64,000 nucleotides of DNA from Anaerolineae bacterium (GTDB taxonomy: Bacteria; Chloroflexota; Anaerolineae; Aggregatilineales; Phototrophicaceae), in NCBI GenBank assembly GCA_023382675.1, contig JAHDWN010000003.1, positions 64,147 to 128,146 of the forward strand. Direction: 5' to 3'. Positions 54,636 to 64,000 of the stretch are shown piece by piece. The translations under genes were made by a program, and so were the position numbers. Every line of letters starts with the position of its first letter. Position 1 is the stretch's first letter. The notes under the pieces were generated by a model, which was given only the letters and a program-made list of their open reading frames with translations, was not told where the DNA came from and did no database searches.

Positions 54636-56163
54636 GCATCTGCGCGAACTGCGCGAAGAAAGCCGCAGGGGCGGCGGTGAGGAACGCATCAAACGCCAGC
54701 ATGAAAGCGGGCGCAACACGGCGCGCGAACGCCTGGATATTTTGCTCGATCCGGGCAGCTTCCACGAGCTTGATGCCTTTGTCACCCACCGCGCGCGCGA
54801 TTTTGGCATGGACAGCCAGCGGCATCCCGGCGACAGCGTCGTCACCGGTTGGGGCACGGTCAACGGGCGGCTGGTCTACGTCTACTCGCAGGATTTCACG
54901 GTCGTTGGCGGCACGCTCAGCGAAGTTCACGCGCAAAAGATCATCAAGATCATGGAAATGGCGATGAAGACTGGCGCGCCGGTCATCGGCCTGAACGACA
55001 GCGGCGGCGCGCGCATCCAGGAAGGCGTCATCAGCCTCGGCGGTTATGCTGACATCTTCCTGCGCAATACGATGGCGAGCGGCGTCGTGCCGCAGATCAG
55101 CGTCATCATGGGGCCGTGCGCAGGCGGCGCGGTCTACAGCCCGGCGCTGACGGATTTCATCTTCATGGTCAAAGACACCAGCTACATGTTCATCACTGGC
55201 CCGGATGTCGTCAAGGCCGTCACGCACGAGGATGTCACCTCGGAAGAACTGGGCGGCGCATCGGTGCATTCCGCCAAGAGCGGTGTCTGCCACGTTGTCG
55301 GCGAAAACGAGACGCAAACGCTGATGCTCGTGCGCGAGATGCTCAGTTACCTGCCGCAGAATAACATGGAAGATCCGCCGTTCGAAGCCAGCCAGGACGA
55401 TCCGCTGCGCGCCGACCCGGAACTCGATACGGTCGTGCCGGACAGCCCGAACAAACCGTATGACATGAAAGACGTCATCAACCGGGTGATCGACGACGGC
55501 GTGTTCTACGAAGTCCAGCCGGAATACGCCGCCAACATCGTCGTCGGTTTCGCGCGCATGGGCGGTCACAGCGTCGGCATCATCGCCAATCAGCCAATGG
55601 TGCTGGCGGGTGTGCTCGACATCAAAGCCAGCGAGAAGGCCGGGCGCTTCATCCGCTTCTGCGACTGCTTCAACCTCCCGATCATCACCTTTGTCGATGT
55701 GCCCGGCTACCTGCCCGGCACCGAACAGGAACACAACGGCATCATCGCCAGCGGCGCGAAGCTGCTCTACGCCTACTGCGAGGCGACCGTGCCCAAGCTG
55801 ACCGTGACTGTGCGCAAGTCGTATGGCGGCGCGTACTGCGTCATGAGCAGCAAACACATTCGCGGCGATCTCAATCTTGCCTGGCCGTCCGCCGAGATCG
55901 CGGTCATGGGGCCGGAGGGCGCGGTCGAGATCATCTACCGGCGCGACCTGAAAGCCTCTGACGACCCGGCGGCGCTCAAGGCGCGGCTGGCGGACGAGTA
56001 CCGCGAGCGGCTGGCGAATCCCTACATCGCGGCGGAGCGCGGCTTCGTTGACGACGTAATCGAGCCGCGCGAGACGCGCGCCCGGCTGATCAACGGGCTG
56101 GAAGTCTTCCAGAACAAGCGCGACAACAACCCGCCCAAGAAGCACGGGAACATCCCCCTGTAG
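54616..56163 (+). CDS. Acyl-CoA carboxylase carboxyltransferase subunit
   Basis: 515 residues, the usual length of PccB/AccD5-type subunits. Motifs: [39 protein letters not shown] at the start, [101 protein letters not shown], and [14 protein letters not shown] with [14 protein letters not shown] (abbreviated). It transfers CO2 from biotin to propionyl-CoA or acetyl-CoA. Biotin carboxylase and carrier genes follow, interrupted by a Uma2 gene. Propionyl-CoA is the likeliest substrate. Confidence 0.94.
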   Translation: MSNVKIEHLRELREESRRGGGEERIKRQHESGRNTARERLDILLDPGSFHELDAFVTHRARDFGMDSQRHPGDSVVTGWGTVNGRLVYVYSQDFTVVGGTLSEVHAQKIIKIMEMAMKTGAPVIGLNDSGGARIQEGVISLGGYADIFLRNTMASGVVPQISVIMGPCAGGAVYSPALTDFIFMVKDTSYMFITGPDVVKAVTHEDVTSEELGGASVHSAKSGVCHVVGENETQTLMLVREMLSYLPQNNMEDPPFEASQDDPLRADPELDTVVPDSPNKPYDMKDVINRVIDDGVFYEVQPEYAANIVVGFARMGGHSVGIIANQPMVLAGVLDIKASEKAGRFIRFCDCFNLPIITFVDVPGYLPGTEQEHNGIIASGAKLLYAYCEATVPKLTVTVRKSYGGAYCVMSSKHIRGDLNLAWPSAEIAVMGPEGAVEIIYRRDLKASDDPAALKARLADEYRERLANPYIAAERGFVDDVIEPRETRARLINGLEVFQNKRDNNPPKKHGNIPL

Positions 56164-56179
56164 CAGCGAGGTAGACGCG

Positions 56180-56740
56180 ATGACGGCGCAAGAACGGCTC
56201 TACACCGCCGACGACCTGCTCAAGATGACAATCGACGACCACCTCAAGGTCGAACTCGTGGAAGGGGTGTTGGTCGAAATGCCACCAGCAAGTTCGATTC
56301 ATTCGATCATTTCGGCGCTCCTGATACGATTGCTCGGCAATTTTGTCGCGGAAAATCGACTTGGGGGGTATGTAACGGGGGAACAGGGCGGCTATCAGCT
56401 TGCCGAAGCGCCGGATACCGTGCGCGCTCCAGATGCGGCTTACATCTCGAAAGCGCGTGCCCCAGAACTCACAAGCACCTATTTCAAGGGCGCGCCTGAC
56501 CTGGCTGTCGAAGTCATTTCCCCGAACGACAAGGCCACAGACGTTCAGGAAAAGATCGACGAGTATTTGCAGCATGGTTCGCGCCTTGTCTGGGCGATCT
56601 ACTACAAAACGCACGTAGTTGTTGTCCACACGCCCGCTGGCAGCCGCACCCTGCACGAAAACGATACGCTCGATGGCGGCGACGTGCTGCCCGGTTTCAG
56701 CCTGCCCGTGCGCGAGATTTTCGCCGCGTTGGAGTCATAA
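56180..56740 (+). CDS. Uma2 family (DUF820) restriction-like endonuclease
   Basis: 186 residues. The Uma2 fold of the PD-(D/E)XK superfamily is clear: YTADDLLKM, VELVEGVLVEMPPASSIHSIISALLIRLLGNFV, RAPDAAYIS (the D of the nuclease motif), PDLAVEVISPND (E-V-x-S), and the C-terminal LVWAIYYKTHVVVVHTP. Such genes are abundant in cyanobacteria and Chloroflexota and are thought to be mobile. It lies 16 bases after the carboxyltransferase and 3 bases before the biotin carboxylase gene, so it is transcribed within the carboxylase operon. No functional link to carboxylation is known. Confidence 0.9.
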   Translation: MTAQERLYTADDLLKMTIDDHLKVELVEGVLVEMPPASSIHSIISALLIRLLGNFVAENRLGGYVTGEQGGYQLAEAPDTVRAPDAAYISKARAPELTSTYFKGAPDLAVEVISPNDKATDVQEKIDEYLQHGSRLVWAIYYKTHVVVVHTPAGSRTLHENDTLDGGDVLPGFSLPVREIFAALES

Positions 56741-56743
56741 CGC

Positions 56744-58279
<1,536 letters not shown>

Positions 58280-58291
58280 AAGACGAGACAG

Positions 58292-58786
58292 ATGAAATAC
58301 ATCACGACGCTGAACGGCAAGACATTCGAGATCGACATCGATAAAGACGGCAATATCCTCGTCAACGGCGAAAAGCGCGAGGTCGATTTTCTCGCGCTTG
58401 GCCCGGCGCTCTTTAACATCGTTATGCAGAACCGCTCCTACGAGATGGTGATCGAGGAGCATCACGGCGAGTACGAAGTGCTGCTGCGCGGGCGGCTCTA
58501 TTCCGGCGAAGTGTTGGACGAGCGCGCGCAGCTGCTGCGTTCACAGCGCAGCGGCACCGGCGTCGAGAGCGGCGAAATCTCGATCAAAGCGCCGATGCCT
58601 GGCCTGGTGCTGGCGATTCCGATTGAGGAAGGGCAGGAAGTGATCGCCGGGCAGACGGTCATCATCCTCGAAAGCATGAAGATGCAGAACGAGTTGAAAG
58701 CGCCGCGCGATGGCACTGTCGCGCGCATCAGCGCTCAGATCGGCGCGAGCGTCGAGCAGGGCAAGCTGCTGGTGACGATTGTGTAG
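58292..58786 (+). CDS. Biotin carboxyl carrier subunit
   Basis: 164 residues. The N-terminal half (MKYITTLNGKTFEIDIDKDGNILVNGEKREVDFL) is the linker/oligomerisation region typical of acyl-CoA carboxylase carriers. The C-terminal biotinyl domain has IKAPMPGLVLAIPIEEGQEV and the biotin site ESMKM with K130, then APRDGTVARI. It shuttles carboxybiotin between the two catalytic subunits encoded upstream. It is the last gene of the operon, and a hairpin-array repeat follows that may help end transcription. Confidence 0.93.
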   Translation: MKYITTLNGKTFEIDIDKDGNILVNGEKREVDFLALGPALFNIVMQNRSYEMVIEEHHGEYEVLLRGRLYSGEVLDERAQLLRSQRSGTGVESGEISIKAPMPGLVLAIPIEEGQEVIAGQTVIILESMKMQNELKAPRDGTVARISAQIGASVEQGKLLVTIV

Positions 58787-58829
58787 ATGGATACCATGAC
58801 CCAACTCGATGAGATTGTCCAGCGCGAAG

Positions 58830-59014
58830 ACACGCCGGACGTTGAAACGCCCGGCTAAACGGACATCAAGCGCACTAAAGGCGCTTCATAATCGCTCTTG
58901 GCCTGTTTAGCCCCTTCAGTGGGCTTGATTACCTTTAGCCGTGCTCAAGGGGTCGGCTATGCCGACCGAAGGCAGCATAGCTGCCCCCGCGCAGCTAAAG
59001 CCAACGGCGGCGCA
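58830..59014. repeat. Hairpin-array repeat, copy C
   Basis: Modules: CGCCGGACGTTGAAACGCCCGGCTAAA, TCAAGCGCACTAAAGGCGCTT, AGCCCCTTCAGTGGGCT, then TAGCCGTGCTCAAGGGGTCGGC...GCCGACC and GGCAGCATAGCTGCCCCCGCGCAG, the last two closely matching copy B. It sits between the carboxylase operon and a membrane glycosyltransferase gene. Confidence 0.8.
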
Positions 59015-59091
59015 AAACGAATCCACCGCAAATGATATATCGCAGCGCGTATTTGCTATGCATTCTCATCTTGTCGAGGTATTGGTAGATC

Positions 59092-60483
59092 ATGCGTCGT
59101 TTATTCTCCAAATCAAGCCTGTTCAGCCCACTGCATCTGCTCTTGCTCATTGCCTGCTCGGTCTACATCGTGGCTGGTGTCCCGCTGACGCCGTTCCATG
59201 CCGACGAAGCGACGCAGATCCACATGAGCCGTGATTACGATTACTTCTTCTTGCAGGGTGATCTGGCGCGTCTTCGCTTCGACCCGGACGCGCCGCTGAC
59301 CTCAGAAGTCCAACTGCGCCTGATCAACGGCACGCTCAGCAAGTATCTGATCGGGTTCGCCTGGCACGTGGCGGGCTACAACCAGGCCGATCTCAACACC
59401 GACTGGGATTGGGGCGCGGAGTGGGATTACAACGTCGCTGCCGGGCATCTTCCGAGCGACGGCCTGCTCACTGCAACGCGGCTGCCGTCCGCGCTGCTGA
59501 CCGCCGTGGGCGCGTGGATCGTCTTCGCGCTCGGTTGGCAGCTAGGCGGGCGCTGGACGGCCTATGGCGCGCTGCTGTATTACACGCTCAGCCCTGGCCT
59601 GCTCATCAATGGCCGCCGCGCCATGATGGAAGGGGCGCTGACGTGCTTCAGTCTGCTGACTGTGCTGGCGGGCGTGTGGCTGCTGCGGCGCAAATCCTGG
59701 GCGGCGGCGCTGTTCCTGGGCGTGGCTGCCGGGCTGACCATCGCCAGCAAGCACACCGGCGCGGCGGTCATCGCCAGCGTCTTCGCCGCGTGTGGACTCG
59801 GCTTTGCCTTCATCGCCGGACGGGATATGTTTCGTCAGCGCGCATCTGGCGCTGCGCTGCGCACCTTGGGGCAGCACGTGCTGAAGCTGGCGGGGGCGGG
59901 CGTACTGGCGCTGGGAGTCTTTTTCGCGCTCAATCCGGCCTGGTGGGGCGCTGATCTCAGCCGCCTGATACCGACGATCCTAGACTGGCGGCAGGATCTC
60001 CTGACCGGGCAGGCGCGCGATCACAACGGCTACGCGGAGACGCTCGCCAATGCGGAAGGCTTTGCGCGGCAGGTGTTTCTCGCCCGTCCTCAGTATTTCG
60101 AGGCACGCACCTGGCGCGAGATCCAGCCGATTGCCGATCAAATCGCCGTTTACGAGGCGGCGCCCTGGCCTGGGATCGCGCTCGGCGGCTCACCGGCAGG
60201 CGCGGGCGTCATGCTGCTGCTGCTCGGCGCGGGCATCTTCGCCCTGCTGCGCGATCCGGAATTGGCATTGGCCGTGCGGCTGCCGGTCGGCGTGTGGGCG
60301 CTGACGATGGCGCTGGTCGCCTTCATCTCGCCGGTCGAGTGGCAGCGCTACTATCTGCCGTTCTACCCGGCGCTTGGCCTCTTAGGTGCGTATGGCCCGG
60401 TCGGGATCGCGCGCTGGTGGCGCAAGATCCGTGCCGAGCGCGCGGCGAAACGCGCCGCCCAGGCAGCTCAAGAAGCGAGTTAG
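59092..60483 (+). CDS. Integral membrane glycosyltransferase (GT39/PMT-like)
   Basis: 463 residues with about nine to ten hydrophobic segments. The first helix is followed by the extracytoplasmic motif VPLTPFHADEATQIHMSRDYDYFF, where HADE matches the catalytic acidic pair of polyprenyl-phosphate-sugar transferases of the ArnT/PMT group. Later segments WLLRRKSWAAALFLGVAAGLTIASKHTG and FISPVEWQRYYLPFYPALGLLGAYG are typical, ending in an Arg/Lys-rich cytoplasmic tail. It should glycosylate an envelope acceptor; specificity unknown. A hairpin array precedes it. Confidence 0.83.
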   Translation: MRRLFSKSSLFSPLHLLLLIACSVYIVAGVPLTPFHADEATQIHMSRDYDYFFLQGDLARLRFDPDAPLTSEVQLRLINGTLSKYLIGFAWHVAGYNQADLNTDWDWGAEWDYNVAAGHLPSDGLLTATRLPSALLTAVGAWIVFALGWQLGGRWTAYGALLYYTLSPGLLINGRRAMMEGALTCFSLLTVLAGVWLLRRKSWAAALFLGVAAGLTIASKHTGAAVIASVFAACGLGFAFIAGRDMFRQRASGAALRTLGQHVLKLAGAGVLALGVFFALNPAWWGADLSRLIPTILDWRQDLLTGQARDHNGYAETLANAEGFARQVFLARPQYFEARTWREIQPIADQIAVYEAAPWPGIALGGSPAGAGVMLLLLGAGIFALLRDPELALAVRLPVGVWALTMALVAFISPVEWQRYYLPFYPALGLLGAYGPVGIARWWRKIRAERAAKRAAQAAQEAS

Positions 60484-60591
60484 TACTTACGTCTTATTAG
60501 AGGATTTTGAATGAGAACATATGTCGAATTCAACATATAATGTTTCTAACTTTTTATCTTTACAAATTCTATAATCAGACATCGATCCCCA

Positions 60592-60957
60592 ATGTATACA
60601 CAGAACAACCTGTTTTTCCCACATCGTGCGATTGCTGCTCTGAGTTGTGAACGAGGCGAACAATGGCAGGCGCTGGTCGCACGCATCCAGGGGCTGCCGC
60701 CCACGCACGAAGAATCCCTCGCTTTAATGTGGATGATGGTGCGCCTGAATGGCTGTGCTGGCTGCGAAACCGACAGCTACCGGGCGATGCGCGGCTGTGC
60801 CGCCTGCGCGCTGCAAACGCTGCGCCGGTTCAAGGGCGACGACGCGGCGCTGCTGCGGGCCTACGAGGATGCGCTGGACGAAGTGCGCCACTTCGCCCAA
60901 CGCGACCAGCGCTACACGACGATTATCGAGCAGGCCGAAGAAGCGCAGGCCTTTTAG
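60592..60957 (+). CDS. Small conserved Cys-rich protein
   Basis: 121 residues. The middle carries NGCAGCETDSYRAMRGCAACALQTLRRFKGDD, that is, two CxxC pairs spaced about ten residues apart, suited to bind zinc or an iron-sulfur cluster. The rest is helical and charged (LLRAYEDALDEVRHFAQRDQRYTTIIEQAEEAQ). It is cytoplasmic. The 3' end overlaps the next (convergent) gene by 4 bases. Similar short proteins occur in related bacteria as far as I recall, but I know of no assigned function. Confidence 0.7.
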   Translation: MYTQNNLFFPHRAIAALSCERGEQWQALVARIQGLPPTHEESLALMWMMVRLNGCAGCETDSYRAMRGCAACALQTLRRFKGDDAALLRAYEDALDEVRHFAQRDQRYTTIIEQAEEAQAF

Positions 60958-62501
60958 CCCGCCGGATCAGCCACAGCCACCTGCCAGACCAGGGCATTAT
61001 CATCCCGGTAGACAAGCTGTAGACCGGGGTCATTGCGCGCCTGATCCTCAAAGGCGCCATGCCGCGTATCGCTGACGACGTAAGCTGAGCCGAACTGCTC
61101 GTGAATCAAGATCGACGGCTGTTCGACACGCCCCTGCGTGATCGCGACCCAGTTATCCCACATGAGCGGGTTGGCAAGCTGGAGATAGGTCGGGTCGAGG
61201 CCAATCAGGTAGATATTCGACGTGTTGTAGTAGAACAGGCGTGTGAAGTCGTCCCAATCCGTCTGGAAGACGGGCGTGCCAGGCTCGGTGTTTGCGGCCA
61301 GCCATTCCGCCGCGCCCGCCATATACGCAGCATCTGCCGATCCGCCGATGTCGTCGAGCGCGCCGCGCAGAGTCAGACCGCCGACCGCCAGCACAGCGAT
61401 GGCAGCGGCAGCGAAGGCGGCCCGGCGCAGCCAGCGCAGCGGCAGCCAGTCTGCCCAGACGATGCCACCGCGCCCCCAGGCCGCCGCGAAGAACAACAGC
61501 GCAAAGGCAGGGAAATACTCGATGAAGCGGCGCGAACGCAGCAGCATGAACAGGGTGAGCAAGGCGACCAGCAGCAGCGCCGTTTCGGCGGTATCGCGCT
61601 TGCGCTCGCCGAGGCCGCCGCGCAGCACGCCCAATGCCAGCGCCGCCAGCGCGCCGCCTGCATTGATCATGAGCACGCTCGTGCTGTAGGGATACCATTC
61701 GCTGCCGACGCGCACGCCGTTCTCGAAATCGACCTTCGCGCCTAAATGATCGAAAATGAAGGCAAAGTTGTTCGGGAAATATGGATTGATCACCAGCCCC
61801 AGCGCCAGCCCGACCGCCGTGTAGACAGGCGCGCGCCATGCCAGCCTGCGCTCGACGATGAATTCGGCGGCGGCATAGAGCGTGACGACGCCGAGGATGA
61901 GCACGAAGCCGTTGTAGAGCCAGGCGAAGGCGAACGCCAGCGGCAGCAGCCAGCGCTCACGGCGCGCGGCCAGCAGGTAGAGCGCGACGATCACCAGCAG
62001 CAGCGCCGCCCCCTGCGTGCGCACCATCAACAGCCGGTAGAGAAACGGCGACGACATAGCGAACAGCGCCAGTGTCCACAGCCAGGCCTTGCGTACATCG
62101 ATCTGGCGCAGCAGTGCCCAGGCAGCGACGAAGACGCCCGCCGCGATGCTCACGGTCGCCAGTTTCGCGCCCGCCAGTCCGCCCCAGTGTGCCCACGGCG
62201 CGACGTACATGTGGAACAGCAGGTGATGATCGACAAAGTGCTCGTTGGTGAGGATCGTCTGTGGCAGCCAGGGGAAATCGACGCGCAGCCGTCCCTGTGT
62301 GATGATGAGATCGGCCATGCGCGCATGGTAATAATCGTCTGTGCCAACGAAGCCCTGCACCGAGAAGGCGAGCAGGCCGAGCACGGCAAAACAGACCAGA
62401 TACAGCAGCAGACCTTGCAGCCAGGCAGCGCGCAGGTTGAGGCGAAATGCCGTCGCGACGACGGATTCGCGTTCAGCCGGAATCTGGAGGGTGGATGCCA
62501 C
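60954..62501 (-). CDS. Polytopic membrane protein, oligosaccharyltransferase/PMT-like
   Basis: 515 residues from a GTG at 62501, with AAAGGGAG 8 bases upstream; a reading to 62603 crosses a dispersed repeat. About eleven hydrophobic segments. After the first helix comes VQGFVGTDDYYHARMADLIITQGRLRVDFPWLPQT, whose DDYYHARMA motif resembles the first-loop motif of STT3/AglB/PglB and GT39 enzymes. The soluble C-terminal part (DDIGGSADAAYMAGAAEWLAANTEPGTPVFQTDWDDFTRLFYYNTSN) is also typical of these C-terminal lobes. It probably transfers a lipid-linked sugar. WWDYG-like motifs of STT3 were not found, so the exact family is open. Confidence 0.72.
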   Translation of the reverse strand: MASTLQIPAERESVVATAFRLNLRAAWLQGLLLYLVCFAVLGLLAFSVQGFVGTDDYYHARMADLIITQGRLRVDFPWLPQTILTNEHFVDHHLLFHMYVAPWAHWGGLAGAKLATVSIAAGVFVAAWALLRQIDVRKAWLWTLALFAMSSPFLYRLLMVRTQGAALLLVIVALYLLAARRERWLLPLAFAFAWLYNGFVLILGVVTLYAAAEFIVERRLAWRAPVYTAVGLALGLVINPYFPNNFAFIFDHLGAKVDFENGVRVGSEWYPYSTSVLMINAGGALAALALGVLRGGLGERKRDTAETALLLVALLTLFMLLRSRRFIEYFPAFALLFFAAAWGRGGIVWADWLPLRWLRRAAFAAAAIAVLAVGGLTLRGALDDIGGSADAAYMAGAAEWLAANTEPGTPVFQTDWDDFTRLFYYNTSNIYLIGLDPTYLQLANPLMWDNWVAITQGRVEQPSILIHEQFGSAYVVSDTRHGAFEDQARNDPGLQLVYRDDNALVWQVAVADPAG

Positions 62502-62561
62502 GGGGAATACTCCCTTTCGAACTCGTGCCGTTTCGGAGCAAATAGCTTGAGACGCCTGCTT

Positions 62562-62636
62562 CATCCCCACGCCTGAATCTGTGGTTCGTCCCCTCCCCAG
62601 CACGCTGGGGAGGGGATATAGGGGAGGGGATAGAGT
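62562..62636. repeat. ~75-bp dispersed repeat, second copy
   Basis: Same arrangement as 26643-26715: CATCCCCAC-GCCTGAA-TCTG-TGGTTC followed by CCCCTCCCC-AGCACGC-TGGGGAGGGG and a second GGGGAGGGG run. Confidence 0.65.
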
Positions 62637-62747
62637 CAGTTTTAGTAAGCAGAGATTGCGCTGTGTGCGCCGGTCGCGGGTGTCCCGGAGAACGCCGCAG
62701 CCTGTAGTCGTCGCTGATGTTCAGGACTCTAGCGGAAACCCTCTCGT

Positions 62748-64000
62748 TTAATCGTCGTCATTGTCGTTGCTGCCATGGTCGTCGCCGTTGTCGTTGCTGT
62801 CGCCATGATCGTCGTTGTTGTCATTGCCGCCGTGATCGTCGCTGTTGTCGTTGCTGTTCACATTGCCATTGTGGTCGTCATCATGGTTGTCATTGCCGTT
62901 CACGTTGCTGTTCGTGTTGCCACTGCCAGAACCGGTATTGCCGACGGGCTGGCGCGGCACGAACAGGGGTTGACCGACGCGGATCTGCGCGGCATTCGCA
63001 ATGCAGTTGCGCTCAGCCAGGTCGTTCAGGCTTGTGCCGGTCGCGGCGGCGATGCCAGACAGCGTATCACCAGGGCGCACCGTATAGACAGTCCAACCGG
63101 CAGGCTGCATCGGCGTGCATCCGGGCGGGACGACGGCACCGCCATTGTCATTGCCGTTCTCGTTCTCGTTTTCGTTCTCATTCTCGTTGCGATTACGGTT
63201 CTGATTCTGGTTCTGGTTCTGATTCTCGTTGCTGTTGTCGTCGCCGAGTTGATCCCGGTCGCGGTCACGGTCGCGATCCTGTGCGCTCACCAGTTCGACT
63301 TCGCGAGCGACCAACTGACCATCGACGACGACGGCGTGGACTTTGACGAGCGCGCCCAACACCAGCGCATCCTTGATCTCAGCGCCGACGATGCTGATCG
63401 TCTGCCCGCCGACCACGATGGCGTCGGCTGTCATGGCGGTCAGTGTGCCGACGATTTCGACTTCTTCGCTCGTCATGATCGTCTGGTTGTCGTTAGCGTT
63501 GTTGTCGTTCGCTGCGCCCGTGTTGTCATTCGCATTCACGTTGGCATTATCGTCGCCAGCGTCATCGACCACCGGCTCGATCTCGCGGGCGATCAATCTG
63601 CCGTCGGCGTTCTGGCTGACGTGCGCTCGGACGAGCGCGCCCAGCGCCACACCGGGCTTGATCTCGGCCAGGCTCGCATCGACCCTGACCTGCCCGATAA
63701 TGAAATCTGCGCCCTCGATGCCGGTCAGCAGGCCCACGATTTCGAATTCACCCGGCAGCAGGCCGCCCGCAGCGTCCGGCGCTTTGACCTCGCGCGCCAC
63801 GATGCTGCCATCCGGCATGAGCGTGCCTTCAATTTTGACCGGGACGCCGAGCGAGACGGCGACCGAGATTTCCGCCTGGCTCACGTCGATCACCTGTCCG
63901 TTGACGGTGAGTGTGTCCAGCGTCATCGCTTCGACCAGGCCGACGAATTCGACCTCTGTTCCAGTCGCCTGCTGCGCGCCGGCGAAGGTTGCGCCGAGCA
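62748..64000 (-). CDS. Secreted DUF5666/LysM protein, 5' end outside window
   Basis: The frame stays open to the right edge (an internal ATG at 63926 is not the start), so the N-terminus is missing; GAQQATGTEVEFVGLVEAM just upstream looks like a signal-peptide end. At least three DUF5666-type repeats follow, each with a VEFVG/VGLLTG/VGTLTAM strand and an [IL]VAREV/LIAREI end. A LysM domain (YTVRPGDTLSGIAAATGTSLNDLAERNCI...IRVGQPLFVPRQP) is set between low-complexity Asn/Asp/Glu/Gln and Asn/Asp/His/Gly tracts, with a final Asp-rich tail. LysM binds peptidoglycan or related glycans. It is probably wall-attached, and the acidic tail may bind cations. Confidence 0.82.
   Translation of the reverse strand, partial: LGATFAGAQQATGTEVEFVGLVEAMTLDTLTVNGQVIDVSQAEISVAVSLGVPVKIEGTLMPDGSIVAREVKAPDAAGGLLPGEFEIVGLLTGIEGADFIIGQVRVDASLAEIKPGVALGALVRAHVSQNADGRLIAREIEPVVDDAGDDNANVNANDNTGAANDNNANDNQTIMTSEEVEIVGTLTAMTADAIVVGGQTISIVGAEIKDALVLGALVKVHAVVVDGQLVAREVELVSAQDRDRDRDRDQLGDDNSNENQNQNQNQNRNRNENENENENENGNDNGGAVVPPGCTPMQPAGWTVYTVRPGDTLSGIAAATGTSLNDLAERNCIANAAQIRVGQPLFVPRQPVGNTGSGSGNTNSNVNGNDNHDDDHNGNVNSNDNSDDHGGNDNNDDHGDSNDNGDDHGSNDNDDD

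Noticed and set aside
54283-56145. 620-residue antisense ORF opposite the carboxyltransferase
   Set aside because: It lies fully over a well-supported family gene and has no family motif. Long antisense frames are expected in GC-rich coding DNA with strong third-position bias.
62748-63600. Possible DNA tandem repeats or CRISPR-like pattern near the right edge
   Set aside because: The repetitive DNA encodes Asn/Asp/Glu-rich protein tracts in frame. Units are short and there are no unique spacers.

Overview
The window looks like a chromosomal segment of a free-living Chloroflexota bacterium, most like the Anaerolineae/Aggregatilineales group. That placement is inferred from gene content, because no rRNA or tRNA is present to test it. 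Supporting content: secreted PPC and SH3b proteins with Thr/Pro-rich linkers, a single-RRM RNA-binding protein, an RNase J, a coenzyme F420 ligase, several lipid-linked-sugar glycosyltransferases, and many short GC-rich hairpin repeats between genes. The DNA is GC-rich by eye, so most antisense ORFs are shadows of real genes. No CRISPR array, complete insertion sequence, prophage or replication origin was seen.

Layout. 1-2.3 kb: two overlapping unknown ORFs, a methyltransferase and a small protein whose paralogue lies at 7.7 kb. 2.3-6.1 kb (minus): F420 ligase cofE, a ParB-domain protein, and a PAS-PAS histidine kinase split by a 44-bp insertion between 18-bp direct repeats. 6.4-10.9 kb: M24 peptidase, UlaG-like lactonase, an AroE-like dehydrogenase and a GntR/HutC regulator. 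11.2-14.5 kb (minus): a three-gene set coding for a membrane-anchored TIR protein, a secreted beta-sandwich protein and a secreted four-SH3b protein. 14.6-18.1 kb: RNase J, RRM protein and two small proteins. 18.4-22.6 kb: TIM-barrel isomerase coupled to a Gfo/Idh/MocA dehydrogenase, an orphan amino-acid binding protein, and an ArsR-type regulator with a pair of palindromes upstream. 22.8-25.2 kb: small protein, MFS transporter, sortase. 25.4-29.6 kb: phnDCE uptake operon behind a Pho-box-like promoter, with an unusually large PhnE. 29.7-32.6 kb: aldo/keto reductase and an ABC-2 exporter pair. 32.7-37.0 kb (minus): beta-oxidation genes fadA and fadN with a DUF433/DUF5615 toxin-antitoxin-like pair between them. 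37.4-40.8 kb: TrpB2-type synthase, then DUF3467, translin-family and cyclase-family genes. 41-48.4 kb: envelope glycan genes (flippase-like protein, GT4 transferase, methyltransferase, PMT-like transferase) interleaved with hairpin-array repeats. 48.5-50.8 kb: TetR regulator, YceI protein with two operator-like palindromes, secreted PPC protein. 51-54 kb: TPR-like membrane protein, MaoC hydratase, threonine dehydratase. 54.2-58.8 kb: three-subunit acyl-CoA carboxylase with a Uma2 nuclease gene inside the operon. 59-64 kb: two membrane glycosyltransferases, a small Cys-rich protein, and a DUF5666/LysM surface protein that runs off the right edge.

The metabolic genes (FadA, FadN, MaoC, biotin-dependent carboxylase, threonine dehydratase) point to aerobic-type heterotrophy on fatty and amino acids with propionyl-CoA handling. 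The uptake, sortase, SH3b/PPC and glycosyltransferase genes point to a heavily decorated envelope. The items most worth a second look are the TIR/SH3b cluster, the repeat-interrupted histidine kinase, the hairpin arrays next to glycan genes, the enlarged PhnE, and the two pairs of spaced palindromic operators.
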